From: Aquimarina sediminis
Lineage (GTDB): Bacteria; Bacteroidota; Bacteroidia; Flavobacteriales; Flavobacteriaceae
Assembly (NCBI RefSeq): GCF_002895435.1
Contig: NZ_POYJ01000013.1
Span: forward strand, 124,001-188,000
DNA length: 64,000 nt
Reading direction: 5' to 3'
Position numbers and translations under genes: made by a program. Under the pieces are notes generated by a model. It did no database searches and had not been told where the DNA came from. It saw only the letters and a program-made list of their open reading frames with translations. Positions 27,182 to 36,253 of this stretch are shown in pieces. Position 1 is the first letter of the stretch. Each line of letters starts with the position of its first letter.

Positions 27182-29158
27182 ATGAAACAATATACGTTTA
27201 CGTCCCTCTTTTTTTTTAGTATTTTGTTCTTAACACTAAGCTATTCCTGCCAAAGAGATATAAAGTCAAATACTCTTTCAATAGAATTAGAGAAAAAGAT
27301 TGATTCTTTAAATAGATATCTAAATGTAGCTTCTCAACAAGATTATTCAGAAGCTGACAAAATAGAAGCAATTGATAATTTTATAAAGGGAGCAAATAGT
27401 TTAGATTTAGATTCATTAGTCTTTAATGGACTTAAGAAAAAATCAAATATTTTATTTAAATACGGTCATCATAAAAAGGCAATCGAACAAGTTCACTTGA
27501 TGGTCAAACTATCCAAAGAAAATTCAGATAGTATTAATTTAGGAAAAGCTTACTATAAAATTGGTTATTTCTATAAAAAAAATGACAATTATTTAGAAGC
27601 TTTTAAATTCTATAATCAATCATTTAAGGTACTAAGAAATCTAAATGATAGTATCAATGCGGGGAGATGTCTTATGGCAATGTCAAGTGTTCAAAGGACA
27701 TTAGGAGATCATAATGCTAGTAAAACTACAGCTACAGATGGACTAAAGTATTTAGAAAATTCCACTGAGTATAGGACTGTGTCTGGTTTATATCATGGTA
27801 TATCTATCTCTTTTCTTGAATTGGGTAATTATACAAAAGCTATGGTTTGGAACAATAAAGTGTTTGATTTAACTAAAGATTCAATAACTCTAAAACAGAT
27901 TGGGATTAAGAATTTACCTCTTTTTAAAAATACGAGAGCAATTATTTTAGCAGAACAAAAAAAATTCATTGAAAGTATTAAGATTCTTGATTCTCTAACC
28001 AAAGACAAATATGTTCTAAAAAACATGATCGAGTATTCTAGAATTCTTAATAATCTGGGGTATATAAAGTTTAAAGAAAATCCAAATAACAAAGAAAGTG
28101 AGACTTTATTAATGGATGCTTTTCGAATAAGAAAACAAGAAAAAGATGTTTTAGGTATATTTAATAGTAACATACATCTATCCAAATATTATAAAAATAA
28201 AGACATTAACAAAGCAAAACGTTATGCATATGAAGCTTACAACAGTATAAAAGATTTTAAAGACTACGAAGCATTACTAGAAGTATTAACCCTGATCACC
28301 GAGTTAAATCCAGATTCATTAGAAGATCATCAGCGGTTTAAGGATGCTAGTCTTAAATTGATGCAGCTACGTAAAAAAACACGAGAGATCTACGCACCTA
28401 CCCGGTTCGAAAATGAAAGTCTGCTAAAAGAAAACGAAAAGAAAAACAGGAAAATATCAGAAGTGCGTAATCAGAATGTAATATACCTGCTTGGGATATT
28501 ACTATTGCTTACTGGTATTGGGTTTATAGTTTACTTTTTTAGACAACAGATGCGTTATCTCAACCATCAAAATAAAATAGGGCAGTTTCAAGCCAGTTAT
28601 GAAACAGAAACCCGTATTGCCAAGAGGCTACACGATGAGCTGGGTAATGATATTTTTCATGCTATGATGCAATATCAAAATGATCCTCATGATCCTCAGA
28701 TTAAGGAAAAATTGAATAAAGCCTATGTCAAAGCACGTGATATATCTCGTGAAAACAATGAATTCGAAATCGGAGATACTTATCCCGAAGAATTAAGCAA
28801 TATGCTGCAAAACTATACCCAAAATGAAATACAGTTAATTGCCATAGGTTTTGATAAAATTAATTGGGGACAGATGGATAAAACGGTAAAAATAACCGTA
28901 TACCGAGTACTGCAAGAATTAATGACCAATATGCAAAAACACAGCAAAGCCAGTCTGGTAAAGTTAGTGTTTTCTAACCCCAAAGATACCCTGACTATCA
29001 AATACTCTGATAATGGAGTCGGAGTAACAGAAGAACATCTAAAATCCAAAAATGGACTGCGCAATACAGAAAAGCGTATTCATGCTATACGAGGAACCCT
29101 TATCTTTGACTCCGATAAAGACAAAGGCTTCAAAGCCGAAATACAAATTCCTAATTAA
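27182..29158 (+). CDS. TPR-containing sensor histidine kinase (NarX/DegS-type catalytic core)
   Basis: 658 residues. An N-terminal export signal with a possible lipobox (LSYSC) precedes a periplasmic helical array of tetratricopeptide repeats (about 95-370; GKAYYKIGYFYKKNDNYLEA, FLELGNYTKAMVWNNKVF). One membrane helix (about 433-453, VIYLLGILLLLTGIGFIVYF) leads to a coiled coil and a HisKA_3 domain with His484 in KRLHDELGNDIFHAM. The HATPase_c part has ELMTNMQKHS, YSDNGVGV and KNGLRNTEKRI. HisKA_3 kinases pair with helix-turn-helix regulators, and one follows 12 bp later. The periplasmic TPR region suggests peptide or protein sensing, so the mini-lipoprotein encoded just upstream is an obvious candidate partner, though untested. 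Confidence 0.88.
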   Translation: MKQYTFTSLFFFSILFLTLSYSCQRDIKSNTLSIELEKKIDSLNRYLNVASQQDYSEADKIEAIDNFIKGANSLDLDSLVFNGLKKKSNILFKYGHHKKAIEQVHLMVKLSKENSDSINLGKAYYKIGYFYKKNDNYLEAFKFYNQSFKVLRNLNDSINAGRCLMAMSSVQRTLGDHNASKTTATDGLKYLENSTEYRTVSGLYHGISISFLELGNYTKAMVWNNKVFDLTKDSITLKQIGIKNLPLFKNTRAIILAEQKKFIESIKILDSLTKDKYVLKNMIEYSRILNNLGYIKFKENPNNKESETLLMDAFRIRKQEKDVLGIFNSNIHLSKYYKNKDINKAKRYAYEAYNSIKDFKDYEALLEVLTLITELNPDSLEDHQRFKDASLKLMQLRKKTREIYAPTRFENESLLKENEKKNRKISEVRNQNVIYLLGILLLLTGIGFIVYFFRQQMRYLNHQNKIGQFQASYETETRIAKRLHDELGNDIFHAMMQYQNDPHDPQIKEKLNKAYVKARDISRENNEFEIGDTYPEELSNMLQNYTQNEIQLIAIGFDKINWGQMDKTVKITVYRVLQELMTNMQKHSKASLVKLVFSNPKDTLTIKYSDNGVGVTEEHLKSKNGLRNTEKRIHAIRGTLIFDSDKDKGFKAEIQIPN

Positions 29159-29170
29159 AAAGTCAGCCAG

Positions 29171-29839
29171 ATGTTTACTAAAGTATTGGTAGCAGAAGAT
29201 TACGAGATTGCCAATCAAGGCATTATAAAAATATTGAATGAAAGGATCGGAATTCACAATGTTGAAGAAGCAAAATATTGTGATGATGCCTATTTAAAAT
29301 TCCGAAAGGCACATAATGATCAGGAAATGTTCGAATTATTAATTACCGACCTTTCTTTTAGAGAAGATCATAAAATACAAACCCGAACCTCTGGTATAGA
29401 ACTGATAAAAGATATCAGGAGCATTCAGCCCGATATTAAAGTCATTGTATATTCTCAAGAAAACAGACAGGATAAAATCAAGATGCTATTCGACAATCTT
29501 AAAATCAACGGTTATGTTTGCAAAGGGCAACATGCAGTAAAAGAATTAATAGCCTGTGTAGATGGTGTATATCAAGGAAATATCGTACAACCACCAGAAT
29601 TAACTAATAATTTGGCTACAAATACGATGATTCACCTGGATGATTTGGATATCATATTATTAGAAGAATTATCACAGGGGTTTACTAAAAAAGAAATTCG
29701 GATTAAGCTAAAAAAACGAAAAATATCTCCAAACAGTGAAAGCGCTATTGATAAAAGGGTAAGTAAGCTTTTTGATGACTTCAAAGCAAAAAACACAACC
29801 CATTTGGTAGCCATCGTAAAAGATCTGGGACTGGTATAA
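29171..29839 (+). CDS. response regulator of the TPR kinase
   Basis: 222 residues, 12 bp after the kinase. The receiver domain (about 1-135) has the acidic pair in VAEDYE, the phospho-acceptor Asp60 in LLITDLSF, a serine in VIVYSQE, and CKGQ at the usual lysine position. The C-terminal part (about 155-222) is a helix-turn-helix variant of the LuxR/GerE type (LDIILLEELSQGFTKKEIRIKL, AIDKRVSKLFDDFKA), consistent with a HisKA_3 partner. Targets cannot be read; autoregulation of the upstream lipoprotein operon would be usual for this class. Confidence 0.85.
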   Translation: MFTKVLVAEDYEIANQGIIKILNERIGIHNVEEAKYCDDAYLKFRKAHNDQEMFELLITDLSFREDHKIQTRTSGIELIKDIRSIQPDIKVIVYSQENRQDKIKMLFDNLKINGYVCKGQHAVKELIACVDGVYQGNIVQPPELTNNLATNTMIHLDDLDIILLEELSQGFTKKEIRIKLKKRKISPNSESAIDKRVSKLFDDFKAKNTTHLVAIVKDLGLV

Positions 29840-29840
29840 T

Positions 29841-29913
29841 TGTCAGTCCGATCCTGTCGAAGTTCAATTAAAAAATGAAAGGTTAAACTCCCTTCGACAA
29901 GCTCAGGATGACA
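29841..29913. repeat. REP-like imperfect palindrome
   Basis: TGTCAGTCCGATCCTGTCGAA at the left is mirrored imperfectly at 29892-29913, which contains CTTCGACAAGCTCAGGATGA. About three quarters of positions pair. Sequences of the type CTTCGAC..GCTCAGG.TGACA are recurrent extragenic repeats in many Bacteroidota genomes. It lies directly after the response-regulator stop and might also slow or end transcription. Confidence 0.6.
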
Positions 29914-29938
29914 TCAAAAAAATAAATAAAAAACACGT

Positions 29939-30002
29939 TGTCACACAGAGCCTGTCCTTTCAAATTCATGTTTTCTAATGTCTTCAAAATCTAAGTGTGA
30001 CA
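29939..30002. repeat. second REP-like inverted repeat
   Basis: TGTCACAC (29939-29946) and GTGTGACA (29995-30002) are exact complements; the left copy continues AGAGCCTGTCC, similar to the neighbouring REP-like element. The two appear to be a tandem pair of extragenic repeats. Confidence 0.45.
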
Positions 30003-30537
30003 GTTCAATACATACTTGTTCGTATGCTTTTAAAATTACAGTTTAGCAAAGTAATTTAGGGTATAAAACCATTTTATTTAGAATGATTATTGCCAACTGA
30101 ATTTTGTGCTGGATTTTCCGAGACGTTTTCCAGAACTCTGGATGTTGTACTGGGTTTTTCGGGACGATTTATAAGATGCTGAATAGTATATCGGGGAGAT
30201 AAAGCACTTCATATTGCCCAATTTTGAATAATAGCATCCATTTAACTTTTACAGTAATTCCAAAGTATAACAGGTATAAATGGATAATTATGACTTTTTG
30301 TTTTCGGGTGTTTCATAGAGTCAAGAGATTTTTTAAAAAAATTACACTTTTATTTAACCTCGCTAAACCCCACTAAAAACAACACAATTCACTTTTTTTT
30401 TGAAAAAAAAAGACACCACATTACAGATATCTGTAATGACATCTGCCGCAGGCGATTTATGTTTGTACCGTAAAAGCATGTAAGGGATATATGACAAGGA
30501 GCTTACTCTAAACCTGAAAAGATACAAACTAACTATA
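30003..30537. other. gene-free interval with a direct repeat and an 18-bp palindrome
   Basis: No ORF with coding character. An imperfect direct repeat (30109-30129 and 30150-30170; CTGG.TTTT.CG.GACG core) suggests decayed sequence. ATTACAGATATCTGTAAT at 30420-30437 is a perfect 18-bp palindrome, 101 bp upstream of the sigma-factor start, and could be an operator. Confidence 0.4.
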
Positions 30538-31107
30538 ATGATACATAAAGATAGAGTAATCATAACAGGAATCATTGATGGGGATGAGCAGATACTAAAT
30601 TGTTTTTACAAAGAAAATATACGATATATTCAGGGATATATACTTCACAATTGTGGAAACCCTGAAGATGTTGAGGATGTCTTTCAGGATGCTTTAATGC
30701 TATTATATCAAAAGCTGGGGTCAGGTCTTTTAGAATTAAAGGTACCTGTAAAGACATACTTTTTTGGGATTTGTAAAAACCTATGGAGAAATCGATTAAG
30801 GAGAAAACAAAAAATGATGATTGATGAGAAGCAAGATTGTTTTGACCAAGGAACTAATGATCCCGTAATAGCAAATATCGAAAATCAAGAGCGAGAACAC
30901 CTCTATAAAAAACACTTTCAGAGACTGAGTCCAGATAATAAGAAAGTATTGTATCTTTTCTTAGAAGGGAGGTCAATGAAAGAGATTTCAAAAATCACTG
31001 GATATTCAGAAGGATATACTAGAAAAAAGAAATTTGAAGCCAAAAATCAATTACTACGAATGATTGAGCAAGACCCAATGTACGAAGAATTAAGAGCGAT
31101 GTGCTAA
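30538..31107 (+). CDS. ECF-type RNA polymerase sigma factor
   Basis: 189 residues with the two ECF domains. Sigma region 2 has FYKENIRYIQGYILHN, VEDVFQDALMLLYQK and KTYFFGICKNLWRNRLRR. Region 4 (about 130-180) has LSPDNKKVLYLFLEGRSMKE and ISKITGYSEGYTRKKKFEAK, where the recognition helix lies. No anti-sigma gene (FecR-like or zinc-type) follows; the next gene is 450 bp downstream on the same strand and encodes a propeller kinase. It is therefore either regulated transcriptionally, perhaps through the 30420-30437 palindrome, or by an unlinked factor. Bacteroidota ECF factors often serve FecR/SusC systems, but none is adjacent. Confidence 0.9.
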   Translation: MIHKDRVIITGIIDGDEQILNCFYKENIRYIQGYILHNCGNPEDVEDVFQDALMLLYQKLGSGLLELKVPVKTYFFGICKNLWRNRLRRKQKMMIDEKQDCFDQGTNDPVIANIENQEREHLYKKHFQRLSPDNKKVLYLFLEGRSMKEISKITGYSEGYTRKKKFEAKNQLLRMIEQDPMYEELRAMC

Positions 31108-31240
31108 TGGTGATACAATTTTTCTTCGTATCAGGATTAAAAATCATTATTGTTAACAGCCTTCAACCAATGTTAAAGTTGCATCGTACACAGATGAAAA
31201 TCAAAAACAATCTCCACTAGTTTTGATTAAATTAATAATG

Positions 31241-31304
31241 CCATTTACACTTTGAATTTACCATAAAAGAGAGTTTTATTGCGGTAAATTCAAAGTGTAA
31301 ATGG
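31241..31304. repeat. 22-bp perfect inverted repeat (long hairpin), possible MITE-like element
   Basis: Arm 31241-31262 (starting CCATTTACACTTTGAATT) is exactly complementary to 31283-31304, and the interior adds ATAAAA/TTTTAT (31263-31268 with 31274-31279). There is no T tail, so a simple terminator is unlikely. One arm recurs with 21 of 24 matches at 6204-6227. It sits in the otherwise featureless gap 31108-31558 between the sigma factor and the propeller kinase. Confidence 0.7.
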
Positions 31305-31558
31305 TATAAGAACAATTCTACATAGAATTTGATTAATATTTAGAAGCCTTATAGGTTTTCAGAACTTATAAGTTCTTCAAAGACTTATTAACCTACATTG
31401 TTTATCGAAAGTATTATTTTCTCCTTATTATTTATCACAATGGAGTTATTATCGTCATTTTTTTTAGTTTAACGATACATAGCTGTTTTTTTGACCCTCT
31501 TTTTTTGTAGAATTAAAAATTATTGTGTTGATTGTAAAGCTTTTATTAGAGGGAGATA

Positions 31559-34500
31559 ATGCAAGAAAAAAGATATTTATACGACTTTACATTTAACAGA
31601 AAACTATTTTTTATAGTTGTTGTTTTACTATTTCATTTTTTCGTTTCTGCTCAAAAACGCTCTAGAAAATTTACACATTATGGAAAACAAGACGGTCTCA
31701 ATCAAAGTAGTGTAAATTTTATATTTCAAGATTCTCATGATTATGTATGGATAGCAAATTTTGGAGGAATTAATAAATTTGATGGATATCAATTTACTTC
31801 ATATATAAATGAATTTGGTGAAGATACATCAATTGCAGATAATTCAGTTTGGACAATTATAGAAAATAGGGATAAGACACTGTGGTTTGGTACAAAAAAG
31901 GGACTAAGTAAGTATAATATTGCAGAAGATAATTTTACGAATTACTTTATAAGAGAAAATAATAAATCCATAGGAACCCTAGCCGTAAAAGCGCTGTTTG
32001 AAGATGAAAAAGGACGATTTTATATAGGATCTGAAGGAGAAGGGTTATATATATTCTCCAAAGATAAAGAGGTGTTTTATAAAGTGAAAGAAATTCCTGA
32101 AACAGCCAAGATAAGTGCTGTTACCGAAGATTTAAAAGGCAATCTATGGGTAGCAACCGAAAACTTAGGGCTTTTTAAAATAACTCCCGACAGAACAACA
32201 AGTGTTAGTTTTCTGACTTCAAAAAAACTAAACAGTAGGACGATTTGGTGTTTAAATTCTGATCAGCAAGGAAATGTTTGGATAGGAACTGATATACAAG
32301 GGTTGGTAAAGTACAATATCAATACCGATTCGCTTACGTATTATAAAAAAGAGGCAGAAAAGTATAATTATAAGGCAGATGATAAGATAAAAACGATTGT
32401 TAGTGATGGTAAAGGGATCTTATGGATTGGGAGTGCTACCAAAGGACTTTCTTATTACTCATATACTGAAGATAGGTTTTATAATTATACTAATGATCCT
32501 TATGATACAAATTCATTATATGATAATGATGTTAGCAGCATTTATTGTGGTGCTAATGGGGTATTATATGTAGGTTTTTATACAAAAGGATTTGACAAAG
32601 TGATACAGAGTCCTTTTCAGGTGTTAAAAAACAATCCTAAAATAGAGAATACACTAAGCAACAATAACGTCTACAGTATGTATTTGGATCAAGATGATAT
32701 TCTTTGGTTTGGTACTTACGGCGGTGGGTTAAATAGATACAATCCCAAAACAAATAAGTATAAACATTACAAGCACGATAAAAATGATATTACAACTATA
32801 AGCCATAATTGGGTTAGGGCAATTTATGAAGATAGAAGCAATACAATGTGGATAGGTACATGGGGTGGGGGTCTAAATAAATTCAATAAAGACACTGGAG
32901 TTTTTAAAAGATATATACCTTCAACTACAAATAAAAATAGTCTAAACCATAACATCATAACCGCTATTTTTGAAGATGTTGATGGAGAATTATGGATAGG
33001 AACATATGGTGGAGGAATTAATATTTACCAACAAGAAACAGATGATTTTCGATCAATCATTCATGATCGAAAAAATAAATATTCCATTAGTGATGACCAT
33101 ATAACCTCTTTTTATCAGGATAAAAAAGGAATAATATGGATCTGTACTTATGGAGGAGGTCTAAATGCATATAACAAAGAAACTAAGCAATTCGAAAGAT
33201 TTTTGCCTAATGTAGATGTAGAATACAGTCTTAATAATCATAAAACATTACATATTTATGACGAACCAGAAAGTGATTTTTTCTGGATAACGACATTAGG
33301 AGGAGGGATCAATAAGTTTTATTATACCGAAAAAAAGTTTGTAAACTATACCGAAAAAGACGGATTATCCAACAATTCAACAATGGGGATGTTACAGGAT
33401 AAAAAAGGAGGATATTGGATTAGTTCTAATACTGGGCTTTCGTACTTTACCCCTAATAAAGAGACCTTTGTTAATTATACCATGATCGATGGATTAGGAA
33501 GTGATGATTATAACCTCGAAGCCTATGCCAAAAGAAAAAACGGAATGCTGTATTTTGGAGGTAAAAATGGAGTTACCTATTTTAATCCAGAAGAAATGCC
33601 CTCGGTAACAACCTTTCCTAAGGTAATGTTTACTCATATTAAAATAGAAGATAGTATCTATAACATAATCCCCGACAGGTTAGAAGTCCCGTATGAAAGC
33701 CGAGCTATTTTTGAATATGCCGCTGTAAATCCTGATAAAACCAATAAAATTAGATATTCATACCAATTAATAGGAAGAGATAAAGATTGGCGATTTATGG
33801 ATAAAAATCGATACTTAGAATTTGAAAACCTAAACCCAGGAAAATATGAACTAAGAGTCAAATCTACCAATAGTAGTGAAGTTTGGAATAAAAAATATGT
33901 AAATATCTCTTTATACGTTCCTACACCCTGGTATATGGCATGGTATTTTAGAACTTTTATAATTCTGACATCTCTATTAATTGGTTATTCTTACTATCGT
34001 TTTAAAATAAATAGAATAGAAGAACGAAATAAATTACTTGAAAAAATAGTAGATAAGAGGACAAAAACAATACAGGAAAAAAATAAAGCTTTAGGCATAG
34101 AAAAGGATCGAACAGAAAAGGCATATCAGGAATTAAAGAAATTGGAGAATTTCAAGGATGAGTTTACGGGTATGTTAGCTCATGATCTTAAAAATCCTTT
34201 AGTTACAATTCTTGGGTACTCTACTGAAACTTCTACTAATTCTAATTTAAAAAGCATAAATAAATCAGGTAAAATGATGCTTAACTTGATAGAGAACATG
34301 CTAGAAGTGCAAAAGTTTGAGAGCACTGATCTACAACTTAATATTGGTAATTATAATCTTAAAAACATAGCCTTAGAGGGAATGAATCAAATAGATTTAT
34401 TAGCAATCGATAAACGAATACAAGTAGACAATACTATTAACCCAGGGTATAATGTAAATGTTGATAGAAATATAATAGAACGGGTTTTTGTAAATCTATT

Positions 34501-35092
34501 AACCAATGCTATTAAATTTTCTAAGCCCGATACTAAAATAGAAATCTTAGCTAAGGTAGAAAGTAAACATGCCGATAAAATCACTGTTTGTATAAAAGAT
34601 AATGGGGTAGGCATGCCAGAACATTTATTAACTACCATATTTAATAAATTCTCGCAAATAGAGGTAAGAGATTCTGGAGTAGCGCGATCTACTGGGCTAG
34701 GCCTTTCATTTTGTAAAATGGCGATAGAAGCACATGAATGTGAAATAAGCGTAAGGTCAGAAATCAATAAAGGGAGCTCATTTTTTTTCACCCTTCCAAG
34801 ATTAAAAGATAGTATCGTTGCCCATATTCCATATAAAAAAATGGGCTATAAGAACCCTCTTTACGATTTAAGATTGGATGAGAATGATTTTAATTTGTTG
34901 AATTCGGTTACCGAAAAAATTAATATATTGACAATATACGAAATGGGTGGGTGGTTAGATGTTTTTGATGATTTAACTCCACGAGAAACCAATAATATCA
35001 AAAAATGGAAAGATATGATGATGGAGGCACTCACCAATTTTGATAAAAACGCTTTTTTATATCTAAAAGAAATTGCGATTAACCCCAAATAA
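31559..35092 (+). CDS. propeller (Reg_prop/Y_Y_Y) sensor histidine kinase
   Basis: 1177 residues. A signal or anchor segment (about 15-32) is followed by some fourteen Reg_prop blades forming two periplasmic propellers (repeated [IL]WIGT.GGGLN and similar). A Y_Y_Y domain lies about 705-785 (YSYQLIGRDKDWRFM, LNPGKYELRVK), a membrane helix about 795-815, then a coiled coil and HisKA with His875 in MLAHDLKNPLV. HATPase_c has NAIKFS, DNGVGM and STGLGLSFCKMAI. Unlike canonical HTCS proteins it has no receiver or AraC domain. Instead about 90 extra residues follow the kinase (KNPLYDLRLDENDFNLL to the C-terminus), a compact helical tail of unknown role. The partner gene starts 3 bp after the stop. 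Confidence 0.9.
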   Translation: MQEKRYLYDFTFNRKLFFIVVVLLFHFFVSAQKRSRKFTHYGKQDGLNQSSVNFIFQDSHDYVWIANFGGINKFDGYQFTSYINEFGEDTSIADNSVWTIIENRDKTLWFGTKKGLSKYNIAEDNFTNYFIRENNKSIGTLAVKALFEDEKGRFYIGSEGEGLYIFSKDKEVFYKVKEIPETAKISAVTEDLKGNLWVATENLGLFKITPDRTTSVSFLTSKKLNSRTIWCLNSDQQGNVWIGTDIQGLVKYNINTDSLTYYKKEAEKYNYKADDKIKTIVSDGKGILWIGSATKGLSYYSYTEDRFYNYTNDPYDTNSLYDNDVSSIYCGANGVLYVGFYTKGFDKVIQSPFQVLKNNPKIENTLSNNNVYSMYLDQDDILWFGTYGGGLNRYNPKTNKYKHYKHDKNDITTISHNWVRAIYEDRSNTMWIGTWGGGLNKFNKDTGVFKRYIPSTTNKNSLNHNIITAIFEDVDGELWIGTYGGGINIYQQETDDFRSIIHDRKNKYSISDDHITSFYQDKKGIIWICTYGGGLNAYNKETKQFERFLPNVDVEYSLNNHKTLHIYDEPESDFFWITTLGGGINKFYYTEKKFVNYTEKDGLSNNSTMGMLQDKKGGYWISSNTGLSYFTPNKETFVNYTMIDGLGSDDYNLEAYAKRKNGMLYFGGKNGVTYFNPEEMPSVTTFPKVMFTHIKIEDSIYNIIPDRLEVPYESRAIFEYAAVNPDKTNKIRYSYQLIGRDKDWRFMDKNRYLEFENLNPGKYELRVKSTNSSEVWNKKYVNISLYVPTPWYMAWYFRTFIILTSLLIGYSYYRFKINRIEERNKLLEKIVDKRTKTIQEKNKALGIEKDRTEKAYQELKKLENFKDEFTGMLAHDLKNPLVTILGYSTETSTNSNLKSINKSGKMMLNLIENMLEVQKFESTDLQLNIGNYNLKNIALEGMNQIDLLAIDKRIQVDNTINPGYNVNVDRNIIERVFVNLLTNAIKFSKPDTKIEILAKVESKHADKITVCIKDNGVGMPEHLLTTIFNKFSQIEVRDSGVARSTGLGLSFCKMAIEAHECEISVRSEINKGSSFFFTLPRLKDSIVAHIPYKKMGYKNPLYDLRLDENDFNLLNSVTEKINILTIYEMGGWLDVFDDLTPRETNNIKKWKDMMMEALTNFDKNAFLYLKEIAINPK

Positions 35093-35095
35093 AAT

Positions 35096-36253
35096 ATGCC
35101 TATGGAATACTCGATATTAGTCGTTGATGATCAACCAGAAAATATAAGGTTTGTGAGTTTATTACTAAAAGAAATGGGATTAGGAAGTAAAATATACTCA
35201 GCCCCTAATGGAAAGATAGCCCTGGATTTGGTAGAAAAGGTTTCCCCGGATTTAATTTTATCTGATTGGGGAATGCCAGAAATGGATGGGCTAGAATTTT
35301 TGAAAGCTTTAAAAAGTTCTAATGCTACAAAAGATATCCCCTTTATCATGATCTCTGCCATAAAGGTAGATGCAGATTCCATGAAAGAAAGCTTTGATGC
35401 AGGGGTACATGATTATTTAAAAAAACCTTTTGATAAGTTAGAATTTATGGCAAGAGTTAGTGCAACTCTAAAACTCCAAAATGCTTACCTAAAAATTAAA
35501 AAGAATGGAGAAGAAATAGCAAATCAAGCACTGCTGATTTCTAAGCAACACGAAGAATTACTAAAACTGAACAAGCTTAAAGATAAAATCTTCTCTATTA
35601 TTTCTCATGATGTACGAGCCCCTTTGGCAACTTTGGATGGATTGTTAGAAATATTTAGTGATGAAGAAATAGAGTTGGATGAAAATGAACTAAAAAGCTA
35701 TGTTACTACTGTAAAAACAGAAGTTAATGGTGTGCAATCTCTAATGGATAATCTTTTGCAGTGGGCAAAATCTCAATTGGTAAATGAAAAAACAAATACA
35801 ACCGACGTAAATATTCATGATGTGGTACAAGAAGTGTTTAGCTTATTTCATGAAAGAACGACGACAAAATCTTTAGATGTTTATAATACAATTGAGGATC
35901 ATATGATTGCGCAAACTGACCAAAATATGATCTCATTTGTAATTCGAAATTTGCTTGCCAACGCAATTAAATTTACTCCGCAAGGAGGCAAAATTACCGT
36001 AAGTAGCGAGAGAACAATAAATTCTATCGTAGTTTCCATTACGGATACAGGAGTTGGTATGGATGAAGAATCCTTAAATTCTCTTTTTGACGATAGTAAT
36101 ATTTCTACAAAAAAAGGAACATCAGGAGAAGTAGGTACTGGTATCGGGCTAATATTATGTAAAGAACTTGTAGAACAAAATCAAGGAGAATTATCCGCAA
36201 AAAGTGAATTAGGAGTCGGAAGTACATTTAGTTGTATGTTGCCAATAAATTAA
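35096..36253 (+). CDS. receiver-first cytoplasmic histidine kinase
   Basis: 385 residues from ATG 35096; ATG 35102 is an alternative. A receiver domain (1-125) has acidic pair VVDDQPE, Asp57 in LILSDWGMPEMDG, and Lys in YLKKPFD. A short coiled coil leads to HisKA with His171 in IISHDVRAPLA and HATPase_c with NAIKFT, DTGVGM and GTGIGLILCKELV. There is no signal peptide or membrane segment, so it is cytoplasmic. It most likely accepts phosphate from the propeller kinase encoded 3 bp upstream, with its own kinase activity controlled by the receiver. No DNA-binding output is present, so a further phosphotransfer partner must be encoded elsewhere. Confidence 0.9.
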   Translation: MPMEYSILVVDDQPENIRFVSLLLKEMGLGSKIYSAPNGKIALDLVEKVSPDLILSDWGMPEMDGLEFLKALKSSNATKDIPFIMISAIKVDADSMKESFDAGVHDYLKKPFDKLEFMARVSATLKLQNAYLKIKKNGEEIANQALLISKQHEELLKLNKLKDKIFSIISHDVRAPLATLDGLLEIFSDEEIELDENELKSYVTTVKTEVNGVQSLMDNLLQWAKSQLVNEKTNTTDVNIHDVVQEVFSLFHERTTTKSLDVYNTIEDHMIAQTDQNMISFVIRNLLANAIKFTPQGGKITVSSERTINSIVVSITDTGVGMDEESLNSLFDDSNISTKKGTSGEVGTGIGLILCKELVEQNQGELSAKSELGVGSTFSCMLPIN

